Counted from the first letter of the stretch, positions 12,159 through 25,200 are shown. The stretch: 64,000 bases of DNA from Eustoma russellianum (GCA_036186865.1 AP025040.1:35947521-36011520); one strand, 5' to 3'. The notes: generated by a model not told the origin, from the letters alone. Translations and numbers: made by a program.

Positions 12159-12657
12159 TTCGTTTTTTTATGTATATATTTATATCATCGGATAATAACA
12201 GAGAATCCATATTTGATATGGATTTTGATTGGTTTTATCTAATCCTAACAGAATCCGTATCTGGTACGGATTTTGATAGCGTTAACAAATCCGATCTGCA
12301 ATCGGATTTTGACATCTATATATATGTATAGAGCTTGGCGTATCTCACACACCAAGCAATCAGTAAAAACAAAATAACAGAAAACGAAAAATCCTAGAAT
12401 CGTTTTTCTGAAAAACGAGTTCTTCAGCCGTGCCGTTTGAAGAGCTAGCACTCCGGGCGGAAGCGTTCGTGTGGATACCGACAGAGGATGTTCGTGATTT
12501 CGCACCTCTTCCATCTGCATACTTCGAATCTACGGAGGTGATTTTTGATTTCTTTTGTCGAATTAAACGAACAACATGGATGCTTGGTAGGAAATCAGAG
12601 ATCAATTCTTGTTTTTCTGCTGCGCGTTTTGCAGTGATCTCGTATGATTTCCTAACA
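11165..12657 (+). mobile_element. Copia C2 family solo LTR (copy A); TSD AAGCT
   Basis: TGTTAGTGTGTGTGCC at 11165 to TTTCCTAACA at 12657, flanked by AAGCT at 11160-11164 and 12658-12662. It is homologous end to end to the LTR at 20835-22299. Downstream of it is H LTR sequence, not a primer binding site, so it is a solo LTR. It contains (ATT)n tracts and a 10-N gap. It occupies exactly the same nucleotide of the H LTR as the longer C2 copy. Confidence 0.92.
12094..12103. other. Assembly gap (10 N)
   Basis: Ten N between two ATT-rich tracts in LTR copy A. The LTR at 20835-22299 has simple repeats here, so the gap probably reflects an unresolved simple repeat and its true length is unknown. Confidence 0.99.
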
Positions 12658-13203
12658 AAGCTAACATCTCGGTGGTTAGAATCCATCTCAAGCTCCATTC
12701 AAGCTTCATTTTGGTAAGATGAATCTAGCCTCAATCTAGCTCCATTCTTCATTTCAAATGGTAGCTAATGTTCTCCTTCTTCTCCTCTTCAAAAACGTGT
12801 GTTATGAGTAAAGTGGAGGAAGACTTCATTCCATTTCAACCAAGGTTCAAGCAACGGAAAAGCTCTAAAGTTCAAAGAGGCAAGTATACTCTAGCCAATC
12901 TTGCCTTATTTGTGAAGTGCATGCTTGAATGACTAGCCATTTTTAAGTTATGAATCTTAGTTGGAAATTCTAGGAACAAGACATGAACTTAGTTGATGTA
13001 AAGAAAAGTGTTGGTATGAAAAGTGACATGTTCTAAGCGTAAATGGCAAGACTGTTGGTATGAGTCATGTGTAGCCTAAAATGAGTGATGAGACTTGAAA
13101 TAAGTATGTTTAAATGTGTATTTGATGTATAGTAAGTCATCTTAATAAATGAAGTTGGTTGAAGGATGCTTGAACAATAAAAAGGTGAAGAAGTGCTGAA
13201 ACT

Positions 13204-13960
13204 ACTGGAGCTGGCAGATTTGTGTTGCTGATTGTGTGACTTGGGAACGAACCTTAGAAGTGTTCAATTTAGCTAAATTTTGACATGACACTAGCTCTGT
13301 GTGTACAAGTGAGAGTTGGAATTGCAGTAAAAAGAGTTATGGTTTATTTTTAATAAATCTTTTTGTAAAACTGCTCAAGAAGAAATTACTGGAACTGGGC
13401 AGAATAGTGTGACGTTTTGCATGACCTGAAAATGAATCTTAGGAGTATTCAAATTGGCTAATTTTTGGTGTGATGTTAGCCGCATATGTATATGAAATAT
13501 GTGAGTTGGAATTTCAATAATAGGAGTTGTGGTTTGTCCTTGATGAAGTTTTTAGTAAGAAGTGGTCAAACAGAAGTACTGGAACTGGACAGATTTATGT
13601 GTTATGTTGAACGACCTGAACATGAATCTTAGGAGTGTTCAAATTGGCTAATGTTTGGCATGGTGATAGCCTTATGTGTATGTGAAATGTGAGAGGTGGA
13701 ATTTTGATGAAAGAAGTTGTGAATTATTATTAATGAAATTTTTGGTGAAACTGCTCAAACAGAGTTGCTGGAACAGGACAGTTTTGAGTAGTAAGTTGTG
13801 TAGCTTGAAAATGCACCTTAGGAAAATGCAAATGAGCTGATTTTTTGTAGGATGATAGTTTGATGTGTTTATGACATCTGTGAGTTGGAAGTTTGGTAAA
13901 AGGAGTTGTGGTTTGGTCACAATTGATTTCGTGATACAACTGGTCAATCCAGTATCAGCA
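13204..13960 (+). repeat. ~190-bp diverged tandem modules of the H LTR (copy a)
   Basis: A module with an ACTGGARCTGGRCAG core, then a CTGAAMATGAATCTTAGGAG block, GTGAGTTGGAATT and AGGAGTTGTGGTTT recurs with cores at 13204, 13388, 13578 and 13768 (spacing 184, 190, 190), with a more decayed fifth. Equivalent arrays lie at about 22840-23610 and 28115-28870, and inverted in LTR-G (about 9360-10089 and onward at 31068). Confidence 0.88.
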
Positions 13961-14730
13961 TGTACCCAATTTGGGAAAGTAATTAGATGACCCGTTTAAA
14001 CTTATTGAATTGCCTTGGAAATTTTATGGTAATTACTTAGGGCATAGATATGCATTTTCATGTAAATACCCCAGCCTAAAACCACCATTTTGATAGTTAA
14101 CAACTGAGTTGAAATTAGTGGTACAAAACTGGAAATAGGACAGTTTAATGTCTTAAGTCGTAAGGCTTCGATCTTGATCATTTAGGCTTGAATGTGATGT
14201 TTAGCCGTATGAATACTGTTCCTTGGTGAATTAGCTATGTTTTCCAGGTGATGGATCAAAATGAATAAAGTTTTATGACCCACGAAACTGAGGTAAGGCG
14301 GTACTGCCCTGCTGATTTCAGCAGTACCTTTGATGATAGTATGATGTTTTGAGGTAGTTAGACATTTTGGAATGTTACGAAATTTTAATAGCATGTGTCT
14401 AAGACTTCATTATGCATTTGTATGGCATGGGTTTATGAATATGAGCACGAATTGATGAGCACGAGGCTGTATGAACAGAATGTGAGTTTAAAAGACAAGT
14501 CTGTGCATGCATGTTATGATGTATTTGTTCACGAGTCGCATAATGCATGTCATACATTTGCATCATCGTCACGTACATGATTTAAAGCATGTCTTTTATG
14601 AGAAAGAAAGATAAAAAGCGTTTTCAAAAGATGATTTTCGAAAAGAATGATTCTCCACCGGTACCGTGTATGAGTATGAACTTGGCCAGTATGAAACTGA
14701 GCAGATCCGGGTTAAGTGATCTGACAGAAT

Positions 14731-14865
14731 GACCATGCAGGCCCGGAAAATAATAGGCCTGATAATGAGAATGATGATGATGACCGTGCGGGCCCGGAAA
14801 AGAATAGACCCGACAAGTACGATGACCGTGCGGGTCCGGAAAAGAATAGACCCGGCAAGTATGAT
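14731..14865 (+). repeat. GC-rich ~42-bp repeats in H LTR (copy a)
   Basis: Three copies of GACCRTGCRGGYCCGGAAAA plus AATAGRCCYG-type tail, starting near 14731, 14782 and 14824. Also found near 24376-24500 and 29642-29770. They form a GC-rich island in each H LTR. Confidence 0.8.
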
Positions 14866-15205
14866 GACGTTACCGTTCCGAATCCGGGAATAATAGATTC
14901 GAAGGGGAGAAGTTACCGCCTCAGATCCGGGAAGATAGATCTGAACACTCTATTGTGAAAAACGAGTTCTTCAGCCGCGCCGTTTGAAGAGCTAGCACTC
15001 TGGGCAGAAGCGTTCGTGTGGATACCGACAGAGGGTGTTCGTGATTTCGCACCTCTTCCATCTGCATACTTCGAATCTACGGAGGTAATCTTTGATTTCT
15101 TTTGTCGAATTAAACGAACAACATGGATCCTTGGTAGGAAATCAGAGATCAATTCTTGTTTTTCCGCTACGCATTTTGCAGTGATCTCGTATGATTTCCT
15201 AACAG

Positions 15206-15219
15206 TGGTATCAGAGCCA
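15206..15219 (+). promoter_or_regulatory. C2 primer binding site (initiator Met tRNA)
   Basis: TGGTATCAGAGCCA, one base after the LTR end CTAACA. It complements the 3' end of plant initiator-Met tRNA, the usual primer for Copia elements. Confidence 0.93.
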
Positions 15220-16861
15220 CTTGTTGTCTCGTTTAAATCGACTATATCATGCTTATGTGTTTGCTGTTTTTCGTATGGCATGATATGTATAAAACAGTAA
15301 TTCGGATTTCATATGATGAGGGAAGAATGGTGTTTTTCAATTCGTTTTCATGAGATGATTTGTATACGGCGGTAATCGTTTGTCATGTGATGATCAAAAC
15401 CGATTTTGTTTATATTAGATATAATCACACGATATGTGTAAAACCTTATTCGAATGTCATCTGGTGATATCAGATTGATGTTTTTTTCGTTTTCATCAGA
15501 TGTTATAATTCGAGATTGTTATATATGATATAAAGTTTTCGTTTTTCATGAGATGATCAAAAACGATTATGTTTATATCGATATGAACAACCGATTGATG
15601 GTTCTGTTTTCGTGTTTCGAAAGACAGATTATCAATTCGATGATGATTCTGATTTCTAGTTTCGGATGAAGATTATTGATTTGATTGATATTCTGTTTTA
15701 AGGTTTGCGAATGACAGCCATCGATTCGATCGATGCTTCTATAAGGGTTTACACGTAATCAAAACAGTAAGATCGTTAATATGATTGACACGTCTGTGTT
15801 AGGGTTTCGAAAAGAAAATTATCAATGCGGCTAGCGGGACCGCCGTATGCGTACGCCCTATAGTTCGTTTCCGTGACATTAAGAATGTCAACATATATTT
15901 ATTTGTTATAATATGTTTGTGTAAAATATATTATAATTGTTGATGTCTTTGCATGGTGCATAGCATGGCCTCAGGACCTATGTGATTTACTTAGTCATAT
16001 TTCTGTTTTGGGTTATTATGGCCTGCGTGCCGCTGTAGTTTTTGTTGTATTTTATTATACAATTAGTTAGGTTTTTCTTTATTATTGTAATAAATGAAGA
16101 ATCAAGCTACAAAAGTGGTGATGGCGACACATACCAAGGACGAGTGGATTCCATGGAGATGGAGGCACGAGCTCAAGACAAGAAGATATGTATCATTGCA
16201 AATGTTGTAATAGGAAGTCTTTCACATAGGGTTTCCTTTATGATCTTCATTTGGTCTCATGAAGATCATATTTAGTTTGGCCATGCTATGTCACGTTTAC
16301 ATATTTATCATTTTGTATGAGATGCGTGGATGATAGATTATATATGCGTATAGGATGCTACGATATAATGATATGCAATGCAAGACATAAACTAAGTTGA
16401 ACCCTCATCAATAATTTAAGTCTTTATGCCATCCATGTCTTAAACACCTATTAAAACTGGAATTGTATTAAAGTAGGTATTGCCAAAGCAATGTGCTTTA
16501 AACATTCCTAGCTACGTAGGATAAGTAATAGTGCTACTCATATGTTTATAATTGGTTAGACTTAATTGGGCTATCAAAATGGTTTTGGGCCCAAGGCATT
16601 AGATGGAATCTAACATACAATGATATATGATGTCATTATTCCATAAATTCTAAGAGTTACATGAGATGTAATTGGTAAAGAAGTTACCTACCTAAATAAC
16701 TTAATTTTAAACGTCATGCCAAAGCTGAGTTTAGAATTAAGTCAAATATGGATCTTAGCTCACTAAAATGTTTCTTTTGAGGGTTATGTTTTAGTGAGAG
16801 TTTTATAAATTTTAACCTCATTATTAATAAAGTGTTACTTTGCATGTTTTGTAGATCATAA
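15220..16861 (+). other. C2 untranslated leader
   Basis: About 1.6 kb between the primer site and the gag ATG with no significant open frame. AT-rich, with loosely repeated CRATTYGAT / RTTTTCRTTTTCAT stretches between about 15300 and 15830. The RNA packaging signal would be expected here, but none can be pointed to. Confidence 0.6.
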
Positions 16862-19800
16862 ATGGCTGCTAATAACAATTCCACCTTATCGCTGCGATCA
16901 ATCCTTGAGAAGGAAAAATTAAAAGAATGTGGGACTAATTTTGTTGATTGGTTTCGAAACTTGAGAATCGTTCTCAAGCAAGAAAAGAAGTCCTACGTGC
17001 TCGATGACCCTGTCCCTGAACCCCCTCCTGCTGATGCTTCTGTTGCTGTTAAGAACAAATATAAGAAGCATGTGGAAGATTCCAATGACATAGGATGTCT
17101 AATGTTGGCAACTATGTGTTCAGGACTTCAGAAAGACCTGGAACACTTAGAAGCTTATGAGATGAGTGTGCATCTCAAACAAGCTTTCCAACAACAGGCT
17201 AGGCAGGATAGATTCGACACCGCTGTCGCACTTTTTGACTGTAAGATGTCTGAAGGTGAATCTGTTAGCGCTCATGTTTTAAAGATGAAAGGCTATATAG
17301 ATCACCTTGCAAGACTTGGATATCTCCTCAGTTTGGAACTCGCAACGGATTTGATCCTACACTCTTTGCCTAGCAGTTTTTCTCAGTTCGTTATGAACTA
17401 CAATATGAATAATATGGAAAAGTCCATTCCTGAGCTACACGGTATGCTCAAAACTGCTGAGGGGAATATCAAAAAGCCTACCCATGTATTGAGTGTCAAT
17501 ATCAAGCCTATGAAAAAGAAAGGTAAAGGCAAGGGTAAGCCCAAAGGTGCGAAGGGTGCAAAAGGGTCCAAGGGTCAAGCTAAACCGAAACCTGGTCCCA
17601 AGGCAAAGGTTCCTAAGGAAGGAACTTGTTTCCATTGCAACAAGCCTGGGCATTGGAAAATAAATTGTGATGTTTATTTGGAGGAGTTGAAGAAGCTGAA
17701 GGGTAGTGCGACTACATCTTCAGGTATTTATGTTATAGAAATTAATTTATCTACTTCTTCTTCCTGGGTATTAGATACTGGATGTGGATCCCATATTTGT
17801 ACAAATATGCAGGGGCTCAAAAGGAGTAGGATGCTGAAGAAGGGCGAGGTGGACCTACGTGTTGGCAATAGAGCAAGAGTTGCTGCTATAGCTGTAGGGA
17901 CCTATGAGCTTGTCTTGCCCAATGGGCTTTTGTTAATTTTAAACAATTGCTTTTATGTTCCTACTATGAGTAGGAATCTTATTTCAGTGTCTGTTTTGGA
18001 TGATGAAGGTTATTCATTTTTAATTAAAAATAAGAAGTGTTCTATTTTTGATAAAAATGACTTGCTTTATTGTATTGCAAGTAGTTATAATGGCATTTAT
18101 GTCCTTAACCTTGATGATTCCAATGACGGTAATATTTATAACATATCTTCAAAGAGAACTAAGCCAAACGAATTAAACCCTGCATATTTATGGCATTGTC
18201 GCCTTAGCCATATAAATGAGAAGCGCGTATCTAAACTCCATCAAGATGGATTATTAGAATCATTTGAAAATTGCGAGTCTTGTTTGCTTGGAAAGATGAC
18301 AAAGACCCCTTTTACTGGACATAGTGAAATGGCTAATGACTTATTAGGCTTGGTACATACAGATGTATGCGGCCCAATTAGCATCAGTGCCAGAGGAGGA
18401 TTTCAGTATTTCATTACTTTTACTGATGATTTCAGTAGGTATGGTTATGTCTACCTAATGGAACATAAGCATGAGTCTTTTGAAATATTTAGAACTTTTC
18501 AAAATGAAGTACAAAATCAACTTGGTAAGACAATTAAAACGCTTCGATCAGATCGAGGTGGTGAATATTTGAGCCAAGAATTTGACCAACATCTAAGAAA
18601 TTGTGGAATCGTTTCACAGTTGACTCCTCCAGGAACTCCACAATGGAATGGTGTTTCTGAAAGGAGAAATCGAACTTTATTAGATATGGTTCGATCTATG
18701 ATGGGTCAAGTAGATCTTCCTTTATCTTTTTGGGGTTATGCCTTGGAGACAGCTGCATTCATTTTGAACCATGTACCATCTAAAGCGGTTGAAAAGACAC
18801 CATATGAGATGTGGACTGGTAAGAGACCCAGTTTGTCTTTTCTTAAGATTTGGGGTTGTGAAGCTTATGTGAAAAGATTAGTGTCAGATAAGCTAGCTCC
18901 AAAATCTATCAAATGTATTTTTGTGGGGTATTTTAAAGAAACTAAAGGGTACCATTTCTATATTCCCTCAGAGAACAAAGTGTTTGTTGCTCGAAATGGA
19001 GTCTTTTTGGAAAAGGAGTTTCTCTCTAAGAGAACTAGTGGGAGTATAGTACAACTTGAGGAAACTCAAGTTCCACAAGATATCATTGAACCGTCTTTAG
19101 AGACAATTTCAGAACCACAAACAGTTGTGGAGCCTGAAAATGTAACACAAGTCCAACACAGATCTGATAGGATACATCGTCAGCCAGAGAGATATGGATT
19201 TCTTGTGACTGATGATAGTGAAGTTATGCTCATAGATCAAGATGAGCCTACTACCTATCAGGAAGCTGTGTTAGGTCCAGATTCAGATAAATGGCTTGGA
19301 GCCATGAATTCTGAGATGCAATCCATGTTTGATAACCAAGTTTGGTCTTTAATTGATCCTCCAGAGGGTATTAAGACTATTGGTTGCAAATGGGTTTTCA
19401 AGAAGAAAACTGACATGGATGGAAATGTGCAAACCTACAAAGCAAGGCTTGTGGCTAAAGGTTTCAAGCAAACTCATGGTATAAACTATGATGAAACCTT
19501 TTCACCAGTAGCTATGCTTAAGTCTATTCGAATTCTCCTTGCCATAGCAGCATACTATGATTATGAGATATGGCAAATGGATGTCAAAACTGCTTTCCTT
19601 AATGGAATTTACTCGAGGATGTGTACATGACACAACATGAGGGTTTTGTAAATCCCGAGAATTCAAAGAAGGTTTGCAAGCTTCAAAGGTCTATATATGG
19701 ATTGAAGCAAGCATCTCGAAGCTGGAATCTTCGTTTTGATGAAACAGTTAAGAACTTTGGTTTCATCAAGAATGAAGATGAACCTTGTGTTTACAAGATG

Positions 19801-20817
19801 GTTAGTGGGAGTGCAGTAGTGTTTCTGGTCTTATATGTGGATGACATATTGCTTATTGGGAATGATATCCCTACCTTGCAAAGCGTTAAGACTTGATTAG
19901 GGAATTCTTTCTCAATGAAAGACTTGAGCGAGGCTACCTATATCCTTGGTATCAAGATCTATAGAGATAGATCTAAAAGGATAATAGGCTTGAGTCAAAC
20001 TACATACATAGATAAAATGTTGAAGAGGTTCAACATGCAAGAGTCCAAGAAAGGATTCCTGCCTATGTCTCATGGCATTCATCTTAGCAAGAATCAATGT
20101 CCTCAGACATCTGATGAGCGAGATCGAATGAATAAAATTCCTTATGCTTCTGCTATAGGATCGATCATGTATGCCATGTTATGTACTAGACCAGATGTCT
20201 CATATCCATTGAGCACAACAAGTAGATATCAAGCTGATCCCGGTGAAGGTCACTGGACAGCGGTCAAGAATATTCTTAAGTACCTCAGAAGGACTAAAGA
20301 TGTATTATTGGTTTATGGAGGTTTGGATGACGAGTTAGTTGTAAATGGTTACACAGATGATAGTTTCCAAACTGACATAGATGATTTCAGATCGCAGTCC
20401 GGTTTTGTATTCACATTGAATGGTGGAGCTGTTAGTTGGAAGAGTTCAAAACAAAGCACTGTGGCTGATTCTACAACAGAGGCTGAGTATATAGCAGCAT
20501 CAGATGCAGCTAAAGAAGCAGTTTGGTTGAAGAAGTTCATCACTGAGCTAGGAGTGGTACCTAGCATTGCAAATCCTGTGGATATTTATTGTGACAACAA
20601 TGGTGCCATAGCACAAGCAAAAGAGCCTAGGTCTCATCAGAGATCTAAACATATACTCAGACGCTACCATCTCATTCGAGACATCATCGATAGAGGAGAT
20701 GTCAAGATATGCAAAGTTGACACAAACGATAACATAGCGGATCCATTGACTAAGCCTCTCTCACGGGTCAAGCATGATCAGCATACTAGATCTATGGGTC
20801 TCAGATATTTGTAGGCC
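16862..20817 (+). pseudogene. C2 gag-pol polyprotein (gag, protease, integrase, RT, RNase H), one frameshift and one stop
   Basis: ATG at 16862 follows directly after the leader. Gag residues 1-255 end in a Lys/Gly/Pro-rich linker. Zinc knuckle CFHCNKPGHWKINC at residues 256-269. Protease active site DTGCGSH at Asp305. Integrase zinc site His445 … Cys471/Cys474, and catalytic Asp501, Asp564, Glu600 (35 residues between the last two, the classic DD35E). RT follows with FKQTHGINYDETFSPV; YVDD is at 19832-19843. RNase H shows YTDDS (about 20350), ADSTTEAEY (about 20463) and YCDNNGA. Two lesions are seen: a single-base deletion near 19606 (C1 has one extra G there) and TGA at 19894-19896 where C1 has TGG (Trp). 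All catalytic motifs I can read are intact. Confidence 0.96.
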
Positions 20818-20823
20818 TAGTGC

Positions 20824-20834
20824 AAGTGGGAGAT
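20824..20834 (+). promoter_or_regulatory. C2 polypurine tract
   Basis: AAGTGGGAGAT immediately before the 3' LTR (TGTTAG). This is the plus-strand primer position. C1 has the same tract inverted at 61588-61598. Confidence 0.85.
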
Positions 20835-22299
20835 TGTTAGTGTATGTGCCCTAGGCCATGATTTGGATATTTATGTTATGCATTTATTATCAATAAAAGA
20901 GGTTTTATTATCATTATTGTTGGTTAGTATGTTACACAATTTTGATATATGTCCCTGATTCATTATTGTTATAGAGATAAAATAATTTATAATCAGTATG
21001 AGTATTGATTTGATAATCATGAGATGATTATGTGTATGGTGATACGAATCAATCTCATAGATACTTGTTAGAGAACAGTGTATTGGATAGACCCATCATG
21101 AGATTACTACATGGATTAGCGTCATAAGTAAATCTCATGATAGTCATGTTTTAATCCTTTGACTTGAGATTGTCATAGTTTCCAACATAAGGACTATTAT
21201 ATTTTGACATGATCAAACGTTATTCGTAACTGGATAATAATAAAGGTCATGATTGAATGTGATAGAAATTATGTAGAGGATATTGAACAATCAAGATAGA
21301 ATTTGTCCCTCTCTTTTGAGAGTGATATCTTTGGGCCCCTCGATTAGTGAGACTGTGAAATGCATGGTCGTGCTCAAATGATTTGATAGTGTGATCAATA
21401 TCATTTGTTTTATCAGTCTACTTAGAGATCGAGTAATCATATGTTTGAACAATATAAGTATGACGCTGACCATGACTTATGTTCAAACTAGATATCGTGT
21501 GACAAAGGGATTAATGCATGTACTATTATTAGGCTAGTTGGACTTTACTCGTATTAATTGGGTAGTCGTAATGCCTTGCTAGAGGCCAATTACGACTTGT
21601 TGGTTTAATAGCGATTTAATCAACTGCCAATTAATATGGGCCTATCGGGTCACACACAAGAATGCGTATGGCTGAGATTAATAATATTAATATTGGATAT
21701 TAATTATTATATTATTATTATTATTATTATTATAATTATTATTATCGTTTTTAATATTAATAATATTAATATTGGATATTAATTATTATTATTATTAATT
21801 TCGTTTTTTTTATGTATATATTTATATCATCGGATAATAACAGAGAATCCATATTTGATATGGATTTTGATTGGTTTTATCTAATCCTAACAGAATCCGT
21901 ATCTGGTACGGATTTTGATAGCGTTAACAAATCCGATCTGCAATCAGATTAAGACATCTATATATATGTATAGAGCTTGGCGTATCTCACACACCAAGCA
22001 ATCAGTAAAAACAAAATAACAGAAAACGAAAAATCCTAGAATCGTTTTTGTGAAAAACGAGTTCTTCAGCCGCGCCGTTTGAAGAGCTAGCACTCCGGGC
22101 GGAAGCATTCGTGTGGATACCGACAGAGGGTGTTCGTGATTTCGCACCTCTTCCATCTGCATACTTCGAATCTACGGAGGTAATTTTTGATTTCTTTTGT
22201 CGAATTAAACGAACAACATGGATCCTTGGTAGGAAATCAGAGATCAATTCTTGTTTTTCTGCTGCGCGTTTTGCAGTGATCTCGTATGATTTCCTAACA
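20835..22299 (+). mobile_element. C2 3' LTR (copy B)
   Basis: TGTTAGTGTATGTGCC … TTTCCTAACA, 1465 bp. Contains ATT-rich tracts (about 21700-21800). It carries an antisense open frame (22002-22340) shared with copies A and P, which I regard as chance. TSD AAGCT follows at 22300. Confidence 0.95.
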
Positions 22300-25200
22300 A
22301 AGCTAACATCTTGGTGTTTAGAATCCATCTCAAGCTCCATTCAAGCTTCATTTTGGTAAGATGAATCTAGCCTCAATCTAGCTCCATTCTTCATTTCAAA
22401 TGGTAGCTAATGTTCTCCTTCTTCTCCTCTTCAAAAACGTGTGCTATGAGTAAAGTGGAGGAAGACTTCATTCCATTTCAACCAAGGTTCAAGCAACGGA
22501 AAAGCTCTAAGGTTCAAAGAGGCAAGTATACTCTAGCCAATCTTGCCTTATTTGTGAAGTGCATGCTTGAATGACTAGCCATTTTTAAGTTATGAATCTT
22601 AGTTGGAAATTCTAGGAACAAGACATGAACTTAGTTGATGTAAAGAAAAGTGTTGGTATGAAAAGTGACATGTTCTAAGCGTAAATAGCAAGACTGTTGG
22701 TATGAGTCATGTGTAGCCTAAAATGAGTTATGAGACTTGAAATAACTATGTTTAAATGTGTATTTGATGTATAGTAAGTCATCTTAATAAATGAAGTTGG
22801 TTGAAGGATGCTTGAACAATAAAAAAGTGAAGAAGTGCTGAAACTACTAGAGCTGGCAGATTTGTGTTGCTGATTGTGTGACTTGGGAACGAACCTTAGA
22901 AGTGTTCAATTAAGCTAAATTTTGACATGACACTAGCTCTGTGTGTACAAGTGAGAGTTGGAATTGCAGTAAAAAGAGTTATGGTTTATTTTTAATAAAT
23001 CTTTTGGTAAAACTGCTCAAGAAGAAATTACTGGAACTGGGCAGAACAGTGTGACGTTTTGCGTGACCTGAAAATGAATCCTAGGAGTATTCAAATTGGC
23101 TAATTTTTGGTGTGATGTTAGCCTCATATGTATATGAAATTTGTGAGTTGGAATTTCAATAATAGGAGTTGTGGTTTGACCTTGATGAAGTTTTTAGTAA
23201 GAAGTGGTCAAACAGAAGTACTGGAACTGGACAGATTTATGTGTTATGTTGAACGACCTGAACATGAATCTTAGGAGCGTTCAAATTGGCTAATTTTTGG
23301 TATGGTGATAGCCTTATGTGTATGTGAAATGTGATAGGTGGAATTTTGATGAAAGGAGTTGTGAATTATTATTAATGAAATTTTTGGTGAAACTGCTCAA
23401 ACAGAGTTGTTGGAACATGACAGTTTTGAGTAGTAAGTTGTGTGGCTTGAAAATGCACCTTAGGAATATGTTAATGAGCTGATTTTTTTGTAGGATGATA
23501 GTTTGATGTGTTTATGACATGTGTGAGTTGGAAGTTTGGAAAAAGGAGTTGTGGTTTGGTCACAATTGATTTCGTGATACAACTGGTCAATCCAGTCTCT
23601 GCATGTACCCAATTTGGGAAAGTAATTAGATGACCCCTTTAAACTTATTGAATTGCCTTGGAAATTTTATGGTAATTACTTAGGGCATAGATGTGCATGT
23701 TCATGTAAAGAAACCAGCCTAAAACCACCATTTTGATGGTTAACAACTGAGTTGAAATTAGTGGTACAAAACTGAAAATAGGACAGTTTAATGTCTTAAG
23801 TCGTAAGGCTTCGATCTTGATCATTTAGGCTTGAATGTGATGTTTAGCCGTATGAATACTGTTCCTTGGTGAATTAGCTATGTTTTCCAGGTGATGGATC
23901 AAAATGAATAAAGTTTTATGACCCACGAAACTGAGGTAAGGCGGTACTGCCCTGCTGATTTCAGCAGTACCTTTGATGATAGTATGATGTTTTGAGGTAG
24001 TTAGACATTTCGGAATGTTACGAAATTTTAATAGCATGTGTCTAAGCCTTCATTTTGCATTTGTATGGCATGGGTTTATGAATATGAGCACGAATTGATG
24101 AGCACGAGGCTGTATGAACAGAATGTGAGTTTAAAAGATAAGTCCGTGCATGCATGTTATGATGTATTTGTTCACGAGTCGCATAATGCATGTCATACAT
24201 TTGCATCATCATCACGTACATGATTTAAATCATGTCTTTTATGAGAAATAAAGATGAAAAGCATTTTCAAAAGATGATTTTCGAAAAGAATGATTCCCCA
24301 CCGGTACCGTGTGTGAGTATGAACTTGGCCAGTATGAACCTGAGCAGATCCGGGTTAAGTGATCTGACAGAATGACCGTGTAGGCCTGGAAAATAATAGG
24401 CCTGATAATGAGAATGATGATGATGACTGTGCGGGCCCGGAAAAGAATAGACCCGACAAGTATGATGACCGTGCGGGTCCGGAAAAGAATAGACCCGGCA
24501 AGTATGATGACGTTACCGTTCCGAATCCGAGAATAATAGATTCGAAGGGGAGAAGTTACCGCCTCAGATCCGGGAAGATAGATCTGAACACTCTATTGTT
24601 TTATGACGATGATGATTTGAAAGAATAGCATGAAAAGATCATATCCTCATTTTTATCATGATGCATCACACGTACATATGCATGCATGTTACATTCATTA
24701 AGTCATTGTGTAGTGACACATGATACCTAGACTAAGTTGTGATGACCTCGTAGACCCTAAGTATGACTTCCCTAAGTGATGACTCTTGTTATGTTATGAA
24801 TTGATGCGAGGTACAGACTTTTATTGTCATGCTCATTAAGTAACGATTTTATTTAAGTTATGATTTTGACGCATTAAGTGATGATCCCTGTCGGGTATTG
24901 GATGGAGGGCATTATGCGCTACTTTTGCACATTCATTTGCATTGCATATGGTCATGAGCATGATATTGAGTCTAATTGCACTAGGCTGTGTTATTACTTG
25001 CTTCATGACTAAGTTATGATTCTATTGCCTTAACGGCTATTGATTGAAGGGATGAGATGCTAGCCAATTGTTAGAGGTAATGTTACATAGGTTTGATCCT
25101 CCTATCTCTCGTTACCTAAGTTATGATTTCACTACTGTTGATATGTAAGCTATGATCTTATTCATGACCTTTAGGCCAAGTTGTTTTGAATTGGTAGCTC

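Larger units (their letters stand above)
12658..14956 (+). mobile_element. H LTR segment, duplicated copy (h2a)
   Basis: Begins with the TSD AAGCT and matches 22300-24599 and 27576-29871 over its full length: four or more ~190-bp modules, then the GACCGTGCGG repeats. It stops abruptly at CTCTATTGT (14956), where the other copies continue TTTATGACG. From there the sequence is the end part of a C2 LTR. It differs from the two other copies at sites where those agree with each other. Confidence 0.9.
14953..22299 (+). mobile_element. Copia C2: 5'-truncated Ty1/Copia element with gag-pol and full 3' LTR
   Basis: Parts in order: the last ~250 bp of the 5' LTR (14953-15204), primer binding site (15206-15219), leader (15220-16861), gag-pol (16862-20817), polypurine tract (about 20824-20834), 3' LTR (20835-22299), then TSD copy AAGCT (22300-22304). 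The domain order protease, integrase, RT, RNase H is diagnostic for Ty1/Copia. The 5' LTR lacks about 1.2 kb; what precedes it is H LTR segment h2a joined at a short TTGT microhomology. The same family gave the outermost element C1. Confidence 0.95.

Noticed and set aside
16042..16275. 77-codon frame in the C2 leader as an extra gene
   Set aside because: Short, low complexity, no recognisable motif, and nothing to support it beyond length.
12360..22340. A ~112-codon antisense open frame in the Copia LTR copies (12360-12698, 14913-15281, 22002-22340)
   Set aside because: It is open in three copies, but the copies are closely related. It is antisense to the LTR end, extends over different flanks in each copy, and resembles no known protein.
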